Positions 33,253-42,573 are shown, counted from the first letter of the stretch. The stretch is DNA of 64,000 nt from Clostridia bacterium (GCA_017465145.1 JAFTWU010000016.1:1-64000); one strand, 5' to 3'. Notes: a model not told the origin generated them from the letters alone. Program-made: numbers and translations.

Positions 33253-33744
33253 ATGACCTTAAATATAGTTTTAGTAGAGCCTGAAATTCCACAAAACGCC
33301 GGCAATATTGCCCGTACTTGTGCCGTAACGGGTGCAAAACTTCACTTAGTTAGACCACTTGGTTTTGAAGTAAGTGATAAATATTTAAAGCGCGCTGGCT
33401 TAGACTATTGGCAATATTTGGACATAGCATATTACGATAGTATAGGTGAGGTTATGGACAAGTTCTATAACGGCAATAATTTTTGGTTTTTCTCAACTAA
33501 GTCAAAACATATTCACTCAGACGTAAGTTATAAAGACGGCGATTTTTTGGTTTTCGGTAAAGAAACGAAAGGATTGCCTGAAGATTTGCTCAAAGAACAT
33601 TATGACGAATGCGTAAGAATACCTATGATGGGTGAACTTCGTTCACTTAATTTATCTAATTCCGTTTGTGTTGGCGTTTACGAAGCGTTACGACAAAACG
33701 GGTTCCCCGGTTTTAATACCGAAGGACATTTGCGTACTAAATAA
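33253..33744 (+). CDS. trmL: tRNA (cytidine(34)-2'-O)-methyltransferase
   Basis: 163 residues, a minimal SPOUT methyltransferase. Motif 1 EPEIPQNAGNIARTCA and the C-terminal knot motif RIPMMGELRSLNLSNSVCVG-like region bind AdoMet. TrmL methylates the wobble ribose of tRNA-Leu isoacceptors. An AAGGAGCG site sits directly upstream. It is followed by a modest terminator and the nptA promoter. Confidence 0.95.
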   Translation: MTLNIVLVEPEIPQNAGNIARTCAVTGAKLHLVRPLGFEVSDKYLKRAGLDYWQYLDIAYYDSIGEVMDKFYNGNNFWFFSTKSKHIHSDVSYKDGDFLVFGKETKGLPEDLLKEHYDECVRIPMMGELRSLNLSNSVCVGVYEALRQNGFPGFNTEGHLRTK

Positions 33745-33756
33745 TTTTTTATCTTC

Positions 33757-33790
33757 AAACGTGCAAAACATTTGACTGTCTTGCGCGTTT
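33757..33790 (+). terminator. Weak intrinsic terminator after trmL
   Basis: A 10-bp stem (33757-33766 with 33781-33790) with a 14-base loop and only a mixed T/A tail. It overlaps the nptA promoter. Confidence 0.5.
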
Positions 33791-33801
33791 TATTGTATTA
33801 T
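33772..33801 (+). promoter_or_regulatory. Sigma-A promoter of nptA
   Basis: TTGACT (33772-33777), 18-base spacer, TATTAT (33796-33801). No Pho box was recognised. Confidence 0.65.
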
Positions 33802-33849
33802 TTTAGTGTAAAAACGACAATATACCACAAAAAATCAAAGAGGTTTTAA

Positions 33850-35523
33850 ATGGTCTGGAATATTTTCTTTATGTTTGGTGGCGTTGCCGCAATGATGCTC
33901 GGTATGAAAATAATGGGCAGTGGCTTAGAAAAGTTTGCCGGTGGCAAAATGAAAACCCTACTTGGCAAGGCAACAAGCAACCGTTTCGCAGGTGTTGGCG
34001 TAGGTATTGCCGTAACTAGTATTATTCAAAGTTCAACGGCAACAACCGTTATGCTAGTCGGGTTTGTTAATATCGGCTTGTTAACGTTAACTCAAGCAAC
34101 CTCCGTTATTATGGGTGCAAACATTGGTACTACTATTACCGCACACATCGTATCACTCTCTGGGGTAGGCGAAATAGATATCGGCGCTATCGCCGCAATG
34201 ATAGGCTGTATCGGTATGCTTACCGCAATGCTAGTAAAAAATGAAAAAATTGCAACGATAGGTAATATTATTGCAGGTTTAGGCGTTTTGTTCGTAGGCT
34301 TAGAATTTATTTCTACTTACGCTAAAAAGGTAATGTTTTTACCTGACGCTACGGGTGCTTTAACTATTCCTCAACACTTTGTACAAGCAATATTCCAAAA
34401 CCAAAATATTTTCCCCTTACTTTTAGTTTTAATAGGTATCGTTATTACCGCGTTAGTACATAGTTCATCAACTATCACTAGCTTAATGGTAGTTTTGGCA
34501 AGTATAGGCGTTCTTCCTTTCAAAAACGCCTTGTTCCTAGCACTTGGCTCAAATATCGGTACGTGTATCACTTCAATAATGTCTTCTGCGGGTACTTCAA
34601 CAAATGCAAAACGCACGGCAGTAGTTCACTTGGCGTTTAACTTATTCGGTTGTTTGATAACGATAGCTCCTATCTGGATTTGGTCGCAACAAATCACTAA
34701 CTTCTTTGCAAGCATAAGTAACGACGTAGGTCAACAAATAGCAATATTCCATACCATGTTCAACGTTATAACGACTATTATATTGTTACCCTTTGCTAAC
34801 CTTATTGTTAAACTTGTATGCAAAATTATTCCTGACAAAAAAGTTCAAGTTGAAGAAAAATATAAGTTCCAATTTATCGACGAACGCTTACTTGAAACCC
34901 CGCCTATTGCAGCGTCTAACACAAAGAAAGAAATCATGCGCATGGCAGAACTTGCTAAAGAAAACATGAACCTTTCTATCGAAATGTTATTAAATACTAA
35001 CGTTGACCGTAGCGAAAAAATACGCGATAATGAAGACGTTATTAATCACTTAAATAAAAATATCACCGCTTTCTTAACCAAACTTACAAGTAAAGATTTG
35101 TCTAAAGAAAACGATAAAAAAATCGGTTCGTACTATCACGTTGTTTCAGACGTAGAACGCGTTGGCGACTATGCTGAAAATATTATGGAATACGCTTTCC
35201 GTTTGCGTGATGAACAAATGGCAATATCAGATAACGCTAAAGAAGAACTTTTACAAGTTACTTCGCTTCTTAACGACCTTTACCAAAAAGTTGTTATCGC
35301 GTTTGACGAAAGAGATACTTCACTTCTTCCCGAAGTTGCCGTTATCGAAGAAAAGATTGACGACTTAAGCAAAGAGCTAGAACTTCGCCATATCGAAAGG
35401 GTAAAGCAAGGCGCGTGCACCGCACAAACGGGCTCTATCTATTTGCAAACGGTATCTAATCTTGAAAGGGTTGGCGACCATATCACTAACATCGCTTTCA
35501 GTATTAAACAATACGCAGCGTAA
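33850..35523 (+). CDS. Na/Pi cotransporter family protein with PhoU-like tail
   Basis: 557 residues. Two inverted Na_Pi_cotrans repeats carry the QSST signatures (SIIQSSTATTVML and VHSSSTITSLMVVL, each followed by GxNIGT) within about eight membrane helices. A cytosolic C-terminal PhoU-like helical domain follows (about residues 350-557) with YHVVSDVERVGDYAEN and NLERVGDHITNIA. These transporters import phosphate with sodium. An AGAGG site precedes the ATG. It is monocistronic. Confidence 0.93.
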   Translation: MVWNIFFMFGGVAAMMLGMKIMGSGLEKFAGGKMKTLLGKATSNRFAGVGVGIAVTSIIQSSTATTVMLVGFVNIGLLTLTQATSVIMGANIGTTITAHIVSLSGVGEIDIGAIAAMIGCIGMLTAMLVKNEKIATIGNIIAGLGVLFVGLEFISTYAKKVMFLPDATGALTIPQHFVQAIFQNQNIFPLLLVLIGIVITALVHSSSTITSLMVVLASIGVLPFKNALFLALGSNIGTCITSIMSSAGTSTNAKRTAVVHLAFNLFGCLITIAPIWIWSQQITNFFASISNDVGQQIAIFHTMFNVITTIILLPFANLIVKLVCKIIPDKKVQVEEKYKFQFIDERLLETPPIAASNTKKEIMRMAELAKENMNLSIEMLLNTNVDRSEKIRDNEDVINHLNKNITAFLTKLTSKDLSKENDKKIGSYYHVVSDVERVGDYAENIMEYAFRLRDEQMAISDNAKEELLQVTSLLNDLYQKVVIAFDERDTSLLPEVAVIEEKIDDLSKELELRHIERVKQGACTAQTGSIYLQTVSNLERVGDHITNIAFSIKQYAA

Positions 35524-35595
35524 AACCTTAAAATATCCTATTTTGTATAGTATTATGCGAAAATAGTATATAAAACCTAATAATTATTAATTATT

Positions 35596-35627
35596 ATCCG
35601 CCGTAAATCAATTGACAAACGGCGGAT
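35596..35627 (+). terminator. Hairpin at the end of nptA, overlapping the pgk promoter
   Basis: A 9-bp stem (35596-35604 with 35619-35627) and a 14-base loop that contains the pgk -35 box. The following sequence is T-rich but broken by A. It could be a terminator or, at DNA level, an operator. Confidence 0.5.
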
Positions 35628-35640
35628 TTATTTATATAAT
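35612..35640 (+). promoter_or_regulatory. Consensus sigma-A promoter of pgk-tpiA
   Basis: TTGACA (35612-35617), 17-base spacer, TATAAT (35635-35640), a perfect consensus. A CCGCCGT/ACGGCGG inverted repeat straddles the -35 box. Confidence 0.85.
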
Positions 35641-35702
35641 TTAACTTGTTTGGAAAAAATAGTTAATTCAGCGTTATTTTGCTGATTTACGGAGGTTGTT
35701 TT

Positions 35703-37010
35703 ATGAATAAAAAATCTATTAAAGACGTATGCGTGAAAGGTAAAAGATGTCTTGTTAGGGTTGACTTTAACGTTCCTATGAAAGACGGCGTTATTACCGA
35801 TGAAACACGTATCAACGGCGCTCTTCCCACTATCAAATATTTAATTGATAACGGTGCAAAGGTTATTCTTTGCTCTCACATGGGTAAGCCCCACAATATC
35901 TTAACCGAAGGTTTTGGTTTAACTAAAAAGGAAAAGAAGGCTGTAGAAGCTCTTCCTGCTGAAGAACAAGCAGCTGCTAAGGCAGAATACCTTAAAAAAG
36001 CATTAAACGACAAAAAGAAATTCACCTTAAAGCCCGTTGCTATCCGCCTTGCTGAAAAATTAGGTCAACCCGTTGCTTTTGCTGAAGATTTGGTTGGTGA
36101 AAGTGCAGATGCAGTTGTTAGCGCACTTAAAGACGGTGAAGTTTGCTTATTAGAAAACACTCGTTTCATGGCAGGCGAAGAAAAACGTGACGAAGCACTT
36201 TGCAAAAAACTTGCATCTTACTGCGACATCTACGTTAACGACGCTTTTGGTACTGCACACCGTTCACACGCAACTACCGCAGCTATCGCTGAATACGGCT
36301 TTGTAGATACCGCCGTTTGTGGTTTCTTAATTGAAAAAGAATTGTCAGTTATGGCAGACGCTTTAGAAAATCCCGTACATCCTTTCGTTGCTATCCTTGG
36401 CGGTGCAAAGGTTGCCGATAAACTTAAAGTTATTTCTAACCTTTTAGAAAAATGCGATACTTTAATTATCGGTGGCGGTATGGCGTTTACCTTCCTTAAA
36501 GCAAAAGGCTTTGAAGTTGGCGCATCACTAGTTGATAACGAACAAATCGACTATTGCAAAGATATGATGAAAAAGGCAGAAGATTTAGGCAAGAAACTTA
36601 TTCTTCCCGTTGATTGCGTATGCGCAAAATCTTTCCCCAATCCTATCGATGCTGAAATTGAAACCATCGTTTGTGGCGAAAATATCCCCGCTGACTATAT
36701 GGGCTTAGATATCGGTGCTAAATCTGCTGAAACGTTTGCGAACGAAGTTAAGAGTGCTAAGACGGTTATTTGGAACGGTCCTATGGGCGTATTTGAAAAC
36801 CCCACTCTTGCAAAGGGTACTATTGCTGTTGCTAAAGCACTTGCTGACACCGAAGGTACTACTATTATCGGTGGTGGCGACTCTGCGGCTGCAGTTACTC
36901 AACTTGGCTTTGCTGATAAAATGAGCCATATTTCAACCGGTGGTGGTGCGTCTTTGGAACTTTTCGAAGGTAAAAAACTTCCCGGTATCGAATGCCTAAA
37001 CAACAAGTAA
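35703..37010 (+). CDS. pgk: Phosphoglycerate kinase
   Basis: 435 residues against roughly 390-415 for the family. Substrate residues [18 protein letters not shown] and LLENTRF; nucleotide site [18 protein letters not shown] and NGPMGVFE; C-terminal GGGDSAAAV and STGGGASLE. Pgk makes ATP from 1,3-bisphosphoglycerate. A charged, Lys/Ala-rich insertion of about 30 residues lies after CSHMGKP (about residues 62-95). The ATG at 35703 has an ACGGAGG site; the upstream frame extension does not. tpiA follows after 72 bases. Confidence 0.96.
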   Translation: MNKKSIKDVCVKGKRCLVRVDFNVPMKDGVITDETRINGALPTIKYLIDNGAKVILCSHMGKPHNILTEGFGLTKKEKKAVEALPAEEQAAAKAEYLKKALNDKKKFTLKPVAIRLAEKLGQPVAFAEDLVGESADAVVSALKDGEVCLLENTRFMAGEEKRDEALCKKLASYCDIYVNDAFGTAHRSHATTAAIAEYGFVDTAVCGFLIEKELSVMADALENPVHPFVAILGGAKVADKLKVISNLLEKCDTLIIGGGMAFTFLKAKGFEVGASLVDNEQIDYCKDMMKKAEDLGKKLILPVDCVCAKSFPNPIDAEIETIVCGENIPADYMGLDIGAKSAETFANEVKSAKTVIWNGPMGVFENPTLAKGTIAVAKALADTEGTTIIGGGDSAAAVTQLGFADKMSHISTGGGASLELFEGKKLPGIECLNNK

Positions 37011-37082
37011 TTAACTAAAGGAAAAACCGTCGGCAAGCGTAGACAATAAATTTTTATCGCCGACGTTTATAAGGAGAATATA

Positions 37083-37835
37083 ATGAGAAAACCCATCATT
37101 GCAGGCAACTGGAAAATGAACAAAACTGCTGCAGAAGCAGAAGCACTTATCAACGAACTTAAACCACTCGTTGCTAAATCTAAACCCGAAGTTGTAATTT
37201 GCGTTCCCTATACTGATTTATGGATTGCAAAGCAAGCAATTGCAGGTAGCAAAATTAAACTTGGCGCTGAAAACGTAGCGTGGGCAGACAGCGGTGCTTT
37301 CACCGGTGAAATTTCTGCTGACATGCTTAAGGAAATCGGCGTAGAATACGTTATTATCGGTCATAGCGAACGTCGTCAATACTTTGGCGAAACTGACGCT
37401 AGCGTTAACGCAAGATTAATTCAAGCGTTAAAGAAAGGCTTAAAACCCATCGTTTGCGTAGGTGAAACCTTAGAAGAACGCGAAAAGAACAGAACTAAGA
37501 GAGTATTAAAGAAACAAATCTTAGAAGGCTTTAAGGATATCACCGCAGAAGATTTTGCATCTATCGTTATCGCATACGAACCCGTATGGGCTATCGGTAC
37601 GGGCAAAACCGCTACTGCAGAAGACGCTAACAAAACTATCGGTTATATCCGTAGCCTTGTTAAAAAGACTTGGGGTGCAGAAGTTGCAAAGGCTCTCCGT
37701 ATTCAATACGGTGGCAGTATGAAACCTTCTAACGCTAAAGAACTTATGGCAATGCGCAATATCGACGGTGGTTTAATTGGTGGCGCTGCATTAAAGGCAA
37801 CTGACTTTGCAGGTATCGTTAACTACAAAGGTTAA
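37083..37835 (+). CDS. tpiA: Triosephosphate isomerase
   Basis: 250 residues. Active-site Lys is in GNWKMN, His in YVIIGHSERR, and the catalytic Glu in AYEPVWAIGTGKTA; the phosphate loop is GGAALKATDF. It interconverts dihydroxyacetone phosphate and glyceraldehyde 3-phosphate. An AAGGAG site precedes it. A 7-bp hairpin (37028-37034 with 37069-37075) lies in the pgk-tpiA gap and may adjust relative expression. Confidence 0.97.
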   Translation: MRKPIIAGNWKMNKTAAEAEALINELKPLVAKSKPEVVICVPYTDLWIAKQAIAGSKIKLGAENVAWADSGAFTGEISADMLKEIGVEYVIIGHSERRQYFGETDASVNARLIQALKKGLKPIVCVGETLEEREKNRTKRVLKKQILEGFKDITAEDFASIVIAYEPVWAIGTGKTATAEDANKTIGYIRSLVKKTWGAEVAKALRIQYGGSMKPSNAKELMAMRNIDGGLIGGAALKATDFAGIVNYKG

Positions 37836-37863
37836 TATTTAGTTTTAAGTTAAAACAAATTAA

Positions 37864-37890
37864 AAGCAAACCAAACCGGTTTGCTTTTTT
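37864..37890 (+). terminator. Intrinsic terminator of pgk-tpiA
   Basis: A 9-bp stem (37864-37872 with 37878-37886) with a 5-base loop and a T run. Confidence 0.9.
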
Positions 37891-37908
37891 CTTTTTAATC
37901 GCTCTATA

Positions 37909-37937
37909 TTGACAGCAGGGTATAATAGGTGTAAAAT
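37909..37937 (+). promoter_or_regulatory. Sigma-A promoter of the secreted hypothetical protein
   Basis: TTGACA (37909-37914), 17-base spacer, TAAAAT (37932-37937), 19 bases before the ATG. Confidence 0.75.
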
Positions 37938-37956
37938 TAAAAAAAAAGGTGATTAT

Positions 37957-38418
37957 ATGAAACGATTTTTAAAACTTATGGCAATTAGTTTAGTAAGTAT
38001 ACTTTGTATGACTTTTGTTGGCTCTATTTTAAGTGGTAGTGCAAACGCATCAACTACTAAAACAGGTCCTATACCTAATGGGCTTTATTTATATAATCAT
38101 TCTGAATTAAATGGCGAAGTAATAGTTTATGATTTTATTATGGAAGGGTCCTTGATTGATGCAGATTTAACTTTTGATTTTAGTGGATATGAAATTAAGG
38201 GCTCAAAAGCGTTTAAATGTAGTGACTTTGGCGTTTCATATAAAGCAAATATTGTAGAGAAAGATGGTAAAATATATTTTGAAGGCTATAAATGGGTAGA
38301 TATGTTTAACGTTATTTCCTGTTCTCCAGAAAAGCGAGGCAATGAACGGATATACGAAGTTGAATATAATGAAACGGAAAAGAAAATTATTACAAAGCTT
38401 GTATCATACGGTGATTAA
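37957..38418 (+). CDS. Secreted protein of unknown function
   Basis: 153 residues. A clear signal peptide (about 1-31, basic MKRFLK then a hydrophobic core, ending ANA) indicates export. The mature part is rich in beta-prone segments with alternating aromatic and charged residues and shows no motif I recognise. The ATG at 37957 has an AAAGGTG site; an upstream TTG frame is unsupported. It has its own promoter and terminator and sits between glycolytic genes. It is AT-rich like the LRR lipoprotein, so it may be an insertion into the pgk-tpiA-gpmI cluster. Confidence 0.75.
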   Translation: MKRFLKLMAISLVSILCMTFVGSILSGSANASTTKTGPIPNGLYLYNHSELNGEVIVYDFIMEGSLIDADLTFDFSGYEIKGSKAFKCSDFGVSYKANIVEKDGKIYFEGYKWVDMFNVISCSPEKRGNERIYEVEYNETEKKIITKLVSYGD

Positions 38419-38430
38419 AACTAAAAATAA

Positions 38431-38460
38431 AGAGAGTGTCAAAAGACACTTTCTTTTTTT
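38431..38460 (+). terminator. Intrinsic terminator of the secreted protein gene
   Basis: A 10-bp stem (38431-38440 with 38445-38454), AAAA loop, T run. Confidence 0.9.
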
Positions 38461-38504
38461 ATACAAAAAGGTTTATTTATTATTTTATCGACGGGCTTTA
38501 ACGC

Positions 38505-38533
38505 TTGCTTAAAAAAATAAAATAGTATATAAT
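38505..38533 (+). promoter_or_regulatory. Sigma-A promoter of gpmI
   Basis: TTGCTT (38505-38510), 17-base spacer, TATAAT (38528-38533). Confidence 0.75.
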
Positions 38534-38574
38534 TGTTAAGTAAATATAGTTAAAACTTTCAAGGAAGTGTAAAT

Positions 38575-40116
38575 ATGAGTAAAAAACCAAGTTGCATTAT
38601 AATTATGGACGGCTACGGCATCAATACCGAAACTAAAGGCAACGCCATATATTCAGCAGAAAGCACCAACGTAGAAAGACTTATGCAAGACTATCCCGCA
38701 ACCCTAATCGGTGCAAGTGGTAACGACGTAGGTCTACCCGAAGGGCAAATGGGCAACTCTGAAGTTGGCCACTTAAATATGGGCGCAGGTAGAATAGTTT
38801 ACCAAGAATTAACTAGAATTACCAAGTCTATTAAAGACGGCGACTTTTTTACTAACGAAGAATTTTTATCAGCAATTAAATCTGCAAAAGAAAACGGCAA
38901 AAAACTTCACCTTTACGGACTTTTATCCGACGGTGGCGTTCACAGTCATATAACCCACCTTTACGCACTTATTAAACTTGCAAAAATGCAAGGTTTAGAC
39001 GACGTTTTCGTTCATTGTTTTATGGACGGTAGAGACGTTTCTCCAACTTCTGGTGCAGACTTTATTTTGGCACTTGAAAACCAAATGAAAGAAATAGGTT
39101 TTGGTACTATCGCGTCAGTTGGCGGTAGATATTACGTTATGGACCGTGATAATCGTTGGGAACGCGTTCAAAAGGCTTACGATATGATGACTAAAGGCGA
39201 CGGCGAAAAGATTGAAAACGTTCGCGAATACGTTCTTAAGTCTTATGAAAACGGCGTAACGGACGAATTTATCGTTCCCGCACACGTTTATAAAGACGGC
39301 AAGGCAGTTGGCTTAATTGAAGAAGGCGATAGCATTATTTTCTTTAACTTCCGTCCCGACCGTGCACGCCAAATTACCCGTGCAATAAGCGAACCTAACT
39401 TTGACGGTTTCGTTCGTTCAACCGGCTTTTTAGCACCAAACTACGTTTGCTTTACTAGATACGACGCGTCTTTCACAAACGTTAAAATTGCATTTAAGCC
39501 CCAAGTTTTAACCAACACCTTGGGTGAATATATCGCAAGCAAAGGCTTAAATCAATTACGTATTGCAGAAACGGAAAAATACGCGCACGTAACTTTCTTC
39601 TTTAACGGCGGTGTAGAAAAACCCAACGAAAATGAAGATAGAGAACTTATTGCATCTCCAAAAGTTGCAACCTACGACTTGCAACCTGAAATGAGCGCAT
39701 ACGAAGTTACCGATAAAGTTATCGAAAAACTTGACGAAGGTAAATACGACGTAGTTATCTTAAACTTTGCTAACTGCGATATGGTAGGGCATACGGGCGT
39801 GTTTGACGCTGCAGTAAAAGCCGTTAAAACGGTTGACGCTTGCGTTGGTAGAGTAGTTAACAAAATCTTAGAACTTGACGGCTGTGCTATTTTAACGGCA
39901 GACCATGGCAACGCTGACAAAATGCTAGAAAAAGACGGCTCTCCATTTACCGCACACACCACTAACCAAGTTCCTTTCGTAGTAATAGGCAACGCGTTTA
40001 AGCACGCTACACTTAAAGAAGGCGGTATTCTTGCAGACGTAGCACCCACCTTACTTGATATGATGGGTTTAGAAAAACCTGCTGAAATGACGGGTAATTC
40101 TTTATTAAATAAGTAA
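38575..40116 (+). CDS. gpmI: 2,3-bisphosphoglycerate-independent phosphoglycerate mutase
   Basis: 513 residues, the normal length. IIIMDGYG binds Mn at the N-terminus. GNSEVGHLNMGAGR contains the phosphoserine nucleophile S62. FNFRPDRARQ, FANCDMVGHTG and LTADHGNADKM complete the alkaline-phosphatase-type metal site. The enzyme converts 3- to 2-phosphoglycerate and is pH- and Mn-sensitive, as expected in spore formers. AAGGAAG ribosome site. Confidence 0.97.
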   Translation: MSKKPSCIIIMDGYGINTETKGNAIYSAESTNVERLMQDYPATLIGASGNDVGLPEGQMGNSEVGHLNMGAGRIVYQELTRITKSIKDGDFFTNEEFLSAIKSAKENGKKLHLYGLLSDGGVHSHITHLYALIKLAKMQGLDDVFVHCFMDGRDVSPTSGADFILALENQMKEIGFGTIASVGGRYYVMDRDNRWERVQKAYDMMTKGDGEKIENVREYVLKSYENGVTDEFIVPAHVYKDGKAVGLIEEGDSIIFFNFRPDRARQITRAISEPNFDGFVRSTGFLAPNYVCFTRYDASFTNVKIAFKPQVLTNTLGEYIASKGLNQLRIAETEKYAHVTFFFNGGVEKPNENEDRELIASPKVATYDLQPEMSAYEVTDKVIEKLDEGKYDVVILNFANCDMVGHTGVFDAAVKAVKTVDACVGRVVNKILELDGCAILTADHGNADKMLEKDGSPFTAHTTNQVPFVVIGNAFKHATLKEGGILADVAPTLLDMMGLEKPAEMTGNSLLNK

Positions 40117-40134
40117 AAATATATCTAAAAACAG

Positions 40135-40163
40135 TTGAAAAAAACTGTTTGTTATGTTACAAT
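40135..40163 (+). promoter_or_regulatory. Sigma-A promoter of secG
   Basis: TTGAAA (40135-40140), 17-base spacer, TACAAT (40158-40163). An 8-bp hairpin over the -35 region may also end gpmI transcription. Confidence 0.7.
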
Positions 40164-40216
40164 ACTTATAATTTTGTGAATTAATTAGTGCAATTTGCAC
40201 TTTTAAGGAGTTTTTT

Positions 40217-40525
40217 ATGAACATGGCAGACATGCTTATGCTCGTTCAGGGCACTACTTTTAATAATATTTGGCACGGTGGTGTTAAATTTGCACTTCTT
40301 GGTGTTATGGCGCTTTGCGCATTATTCATCATTATCGTTGTATTATTCCAACCCGGCAACACTTCGGGCATCGGTGCACTTTCCGGCCAACAAGATACTT
40401 TTTTAGAAAAGAACAAAAGCAAAACTTTTGAACACAAAATGAAAAAGATTACCGTTATCAGCGGTATTATCTTGGTTGTTTTGTGCATCGTGTTTGCAGT
40501 TATCGCAGCAATTTTCCCTGCGTAA
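40217..40525 (+). CDS. secG: Preprotein translocase subunit SecG
   Basis: 102 residues. Two membrane helices (about 23-45 and 75-98) flank the conserved cytosolic loop QPGNTSGIGALSGQQDTFLEKNKSK, which resembles the GlxG-rich loop of SecG. It supports SecYEG protein export. A long N-terminal segment of about 20 residues precedes helix 1. AAGGAG site with a small hairpin just before it. It is followed by a strong terminator before rnr. Confidence 0.92.
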   Translation: MNMADMLMLVQGTTFNNIWHGGVKFALLGVMALCALFIIIVVLFQPGNTSGIGALSGQQDTFLEKNKSKTFEHKMKKITVISGIILVVLCIVFAVIAAIFPA

Positions 40526-40541
40526 TTAAAATGCAATTTGC

Positions 40542-40572
40542 AAGCGGTTCTTTTTTGAAGAACCGCTTTTAT
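40542..40572 (+). terminator. Intrinsic terminator of secG
   Basis: An 11-bp stem (40542-40552 with 40558-40568), T run after it. Confidence 0.9.
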
Positions 40573-40616
40573 TTTTCTACTTATTAATTTTAACTTTTAA
40601 GGCGATAATTTATTAA

Positions 40617-42539
40617 ATGAAAAGAAAAGTTTTACAAGGCACCATACAAGGTAACGAACGCGGTTACGGTTTTTTAATTCTAGACGATGGTGGCGAAGAT
40701 TATTTTATATCTCATAGCGATTTGCGTGGCGCAATACACGGCGACACCGTTTTGGCGGAAGAAACCCGCGGGGACGGAAAGCGCACTACTGCGCGCGTAT
40801 TAAAGGTGTTATCTCACGGAATTACTAACGTTGCGGGCACCTACTTTTCGTGTAGAAACGGCGGTTTCGTTACCCCGGACGACAAAAAATATTTTTGCGA
40901 TATATTTATACCTTTTGGCAAGGGCTTGCGCGCAAAATCAGGCGATAAAGTGGCATGTAAAATTTTATCCTATCCTAAAAAACAAAACCCTGAAGGCATT
41001 ATTACGGAAATTTTCGGCAGACAATATAATATGCGCGCCGAATTAAAAGCGTTATATTATTCATTTAATTTGCCCGAAAAATTCCCCGATAAAGTTATAA
41101 AAGAAGCCTTAAGACTAGAACAAAACGTTGACGTAGATACCATTAAAAATCGTGCGGATTTCCGCAACCTAACAACGTTTACCATTGATGGTGAAGATGC
41201 TCGCGACTTTGACGATGCGGTTTCCATTGAACAAACTAAAAACGGTGGATATCTTTTAGGCGTGCATATTGCCGACGTTACCAACTACGTAAAAGCGGGC
41301 TCTCAAATAGATAGAGAAGCTTTTAAGCGTGCAACAAGCGTATATTTCCCCGAAAAAGTAGTTCCTATGCTACCTGAAGAATTGTGTAACGGCATTTGTT
41401 CACTAAAGGAAGGGGAAGATAGATTTACGCTATCTTGTATGATAACCCTTGATAAAAAAGGTAAAGTTATAAAATCATACGTAACCCCGTCTATCATAAA
41501 AAGTCGCGCAAGACTTACCTATACGGCAGTTCAAAAGATGCTAGACGGCGATAACGAACTTATAGAAAAGTATTCACAAGGAAAATACGAAGGGGTGGCA
41601 ACCGACCTATTAAAAATGGGTGAACTTGCTAAACTTTTAATAAAGCGCAGAGAAGAAAAAGGTAGCGTTGATTTAGACGTTAAAGAAAGCGCAATCACCG
41701 TTGACAAAAAGGGCAACGTTATAGTTAAACCTATGGCGCGAGATATGGCACATAGGTTAATAGAAGAGTTTATGGTGCTTGCAAACGTGTGCGTTGCAAC
41801 AACCTATTTTAACGAAGAGATACCCTTTATTTATCGTGTTCACGGCAAGCCCGATGAAGAAAAAAGGCTAAATTTTTACCATTTCTTAAAGGGGCTTAAT
41901 ATCGACACCGATTTTGACCGCGAAGTAACCCCAAGAACATACCAAAAAATATTAAAAGACGCTGAAAACACCCCCGCGTTTACCGTTATAAATAGGGTAA
42001 TGTTACGTTCTATGCAAAAGGCTAAATATACCCCAGACGACATAGGGCATTTTGGTCTTGGCGAAGAACATTATTGCCACTTTACTTCACCCATAAGGCG
42101 TTATCCCGACCTTGTAATTCATAGAATTATTAAAGACTTTTTAGAAAACGGCAAAAAGGGGCTAGAAGACGTATACGGGGCGTTTGTTTCAAGTGCAAGC
42201 GCGCATTCTTCTGAAATGGAAAAGAACTCCGCCGAAGCAGAGCGCACGGTAGACGATTATTATAAGGTGCTATATATCAGTAACTATTTAGGCGAACAAT
42301 TCGAAGGGGTTATAAGTGGCGTTATGCCGTTTGGCATATTCGTTGAACTTGAAAACGGTGTAGAAGGTCTAGTTAAAACGGAAACTATAGCAAGAAGTAA
42401 GCCGTTATTTGATGAAAGAAAATATTCGTTAACTTTTGGCAAAACTACCTATCGTTTAGGGCAAAAAGTAAAAATTAGGGTGGAAAACGTAGACTACGGC
42501 ACAAGACGGGCGGAATTCAGCCTTGTTTTAGACAAATAA
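40617..42539 (+). CDS. rnr: Ribonuclease R (RNB/S1 domain exoribonuclease)
   Basis: 640 residues, shorter than the usual 700-800 because the N-terminal HTH domain is missing. It begins directly with cold-shock domains (GYGFLILDDGGEDYFIS). The RNB catalytic domain contains TIDGEDARDFDDAVS and HFTSPIRRYPDLVIHR, and an S1 domain (GVISGVMPFGIFVELENGVEG) ends the protein. It degrades structured RNA 3'-5' and works with SmpB-tmRNA on stalled messages, matching its position just before smpB. A 20-base duplication of its 3' end, including the stop codon, follows. Confidence 0.94.
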   Translation: MKRKVLQGTIQGNERGYGFLILDDGGEDYFISHSDLRGAIHGDTVLAEETRGDGKRTTARVLKVLSHGITNVAGTYFSCRNGGFVTPDDKKYFCDIFIPFGKGLRAKSGDKVACKILSYPKKQNPEGIITEIFGRQYNMRAELKALYYSFNLPEKFPDKVIKEALRLEQNVDVDTIKNRADFRNLTTFTIDGEDARDFDDAVSIEQTKNGGYLLGVHIADVTNYVKAGSQIDREAFKRATSVYFPEKVVPMLPEELCNGICSLKEGEDRFTLSCMITLDKKGKVIKSYVTPSIIKSRARLTYTAVQKMLDGDNELIEKYSQGKYEGVATDLLKMGELAKLLIKRREEKGSVDLDVKESAITVDKKGNVIVKPMARDMAHRLIEEFMVLANVCVATTYFNEEIPFIYRVHGKPDEEKRLNFYHFLKGLNIDTDFDREVTPRTYQKILKDAENTPAFTVINRVMLRSMQKAKYTPDDIGHFGLGEEHYCHFTSPIRRYPDLVIHRIIKDFLENGKKGLEDVYGAFVSSASAHSSEMEKNSAEAERTVDDYYKVLYISNYLGEQFEGVISGVMPFGIFVELENGVEGLVKTETIARSKPLFDERKYSLTFGKTTYRLGQKVKIRVENVDYGTRRAEFSLVLDK

Positions 42540-42573
42540 ACTATAATTTTGGTCTTGTTTTAGATAAATAAAC
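42522..42573 (+). repeat. Direct repeat of the rnr 3' end
   Basis: A 20-base unit at 42522-42541 recurs at 42554-42573 with one mismatch. Both copies encode LVLDK-stop in their respective frames. Confidence 0.85.

Noticed and set aside
37028-37075. Hairpin between pgk and tpiA as a terminator
   Set aside because: The stem is only 7 bp with a 34-base loop and no T run; pgk and tpiA are expected to be co-transcribed.
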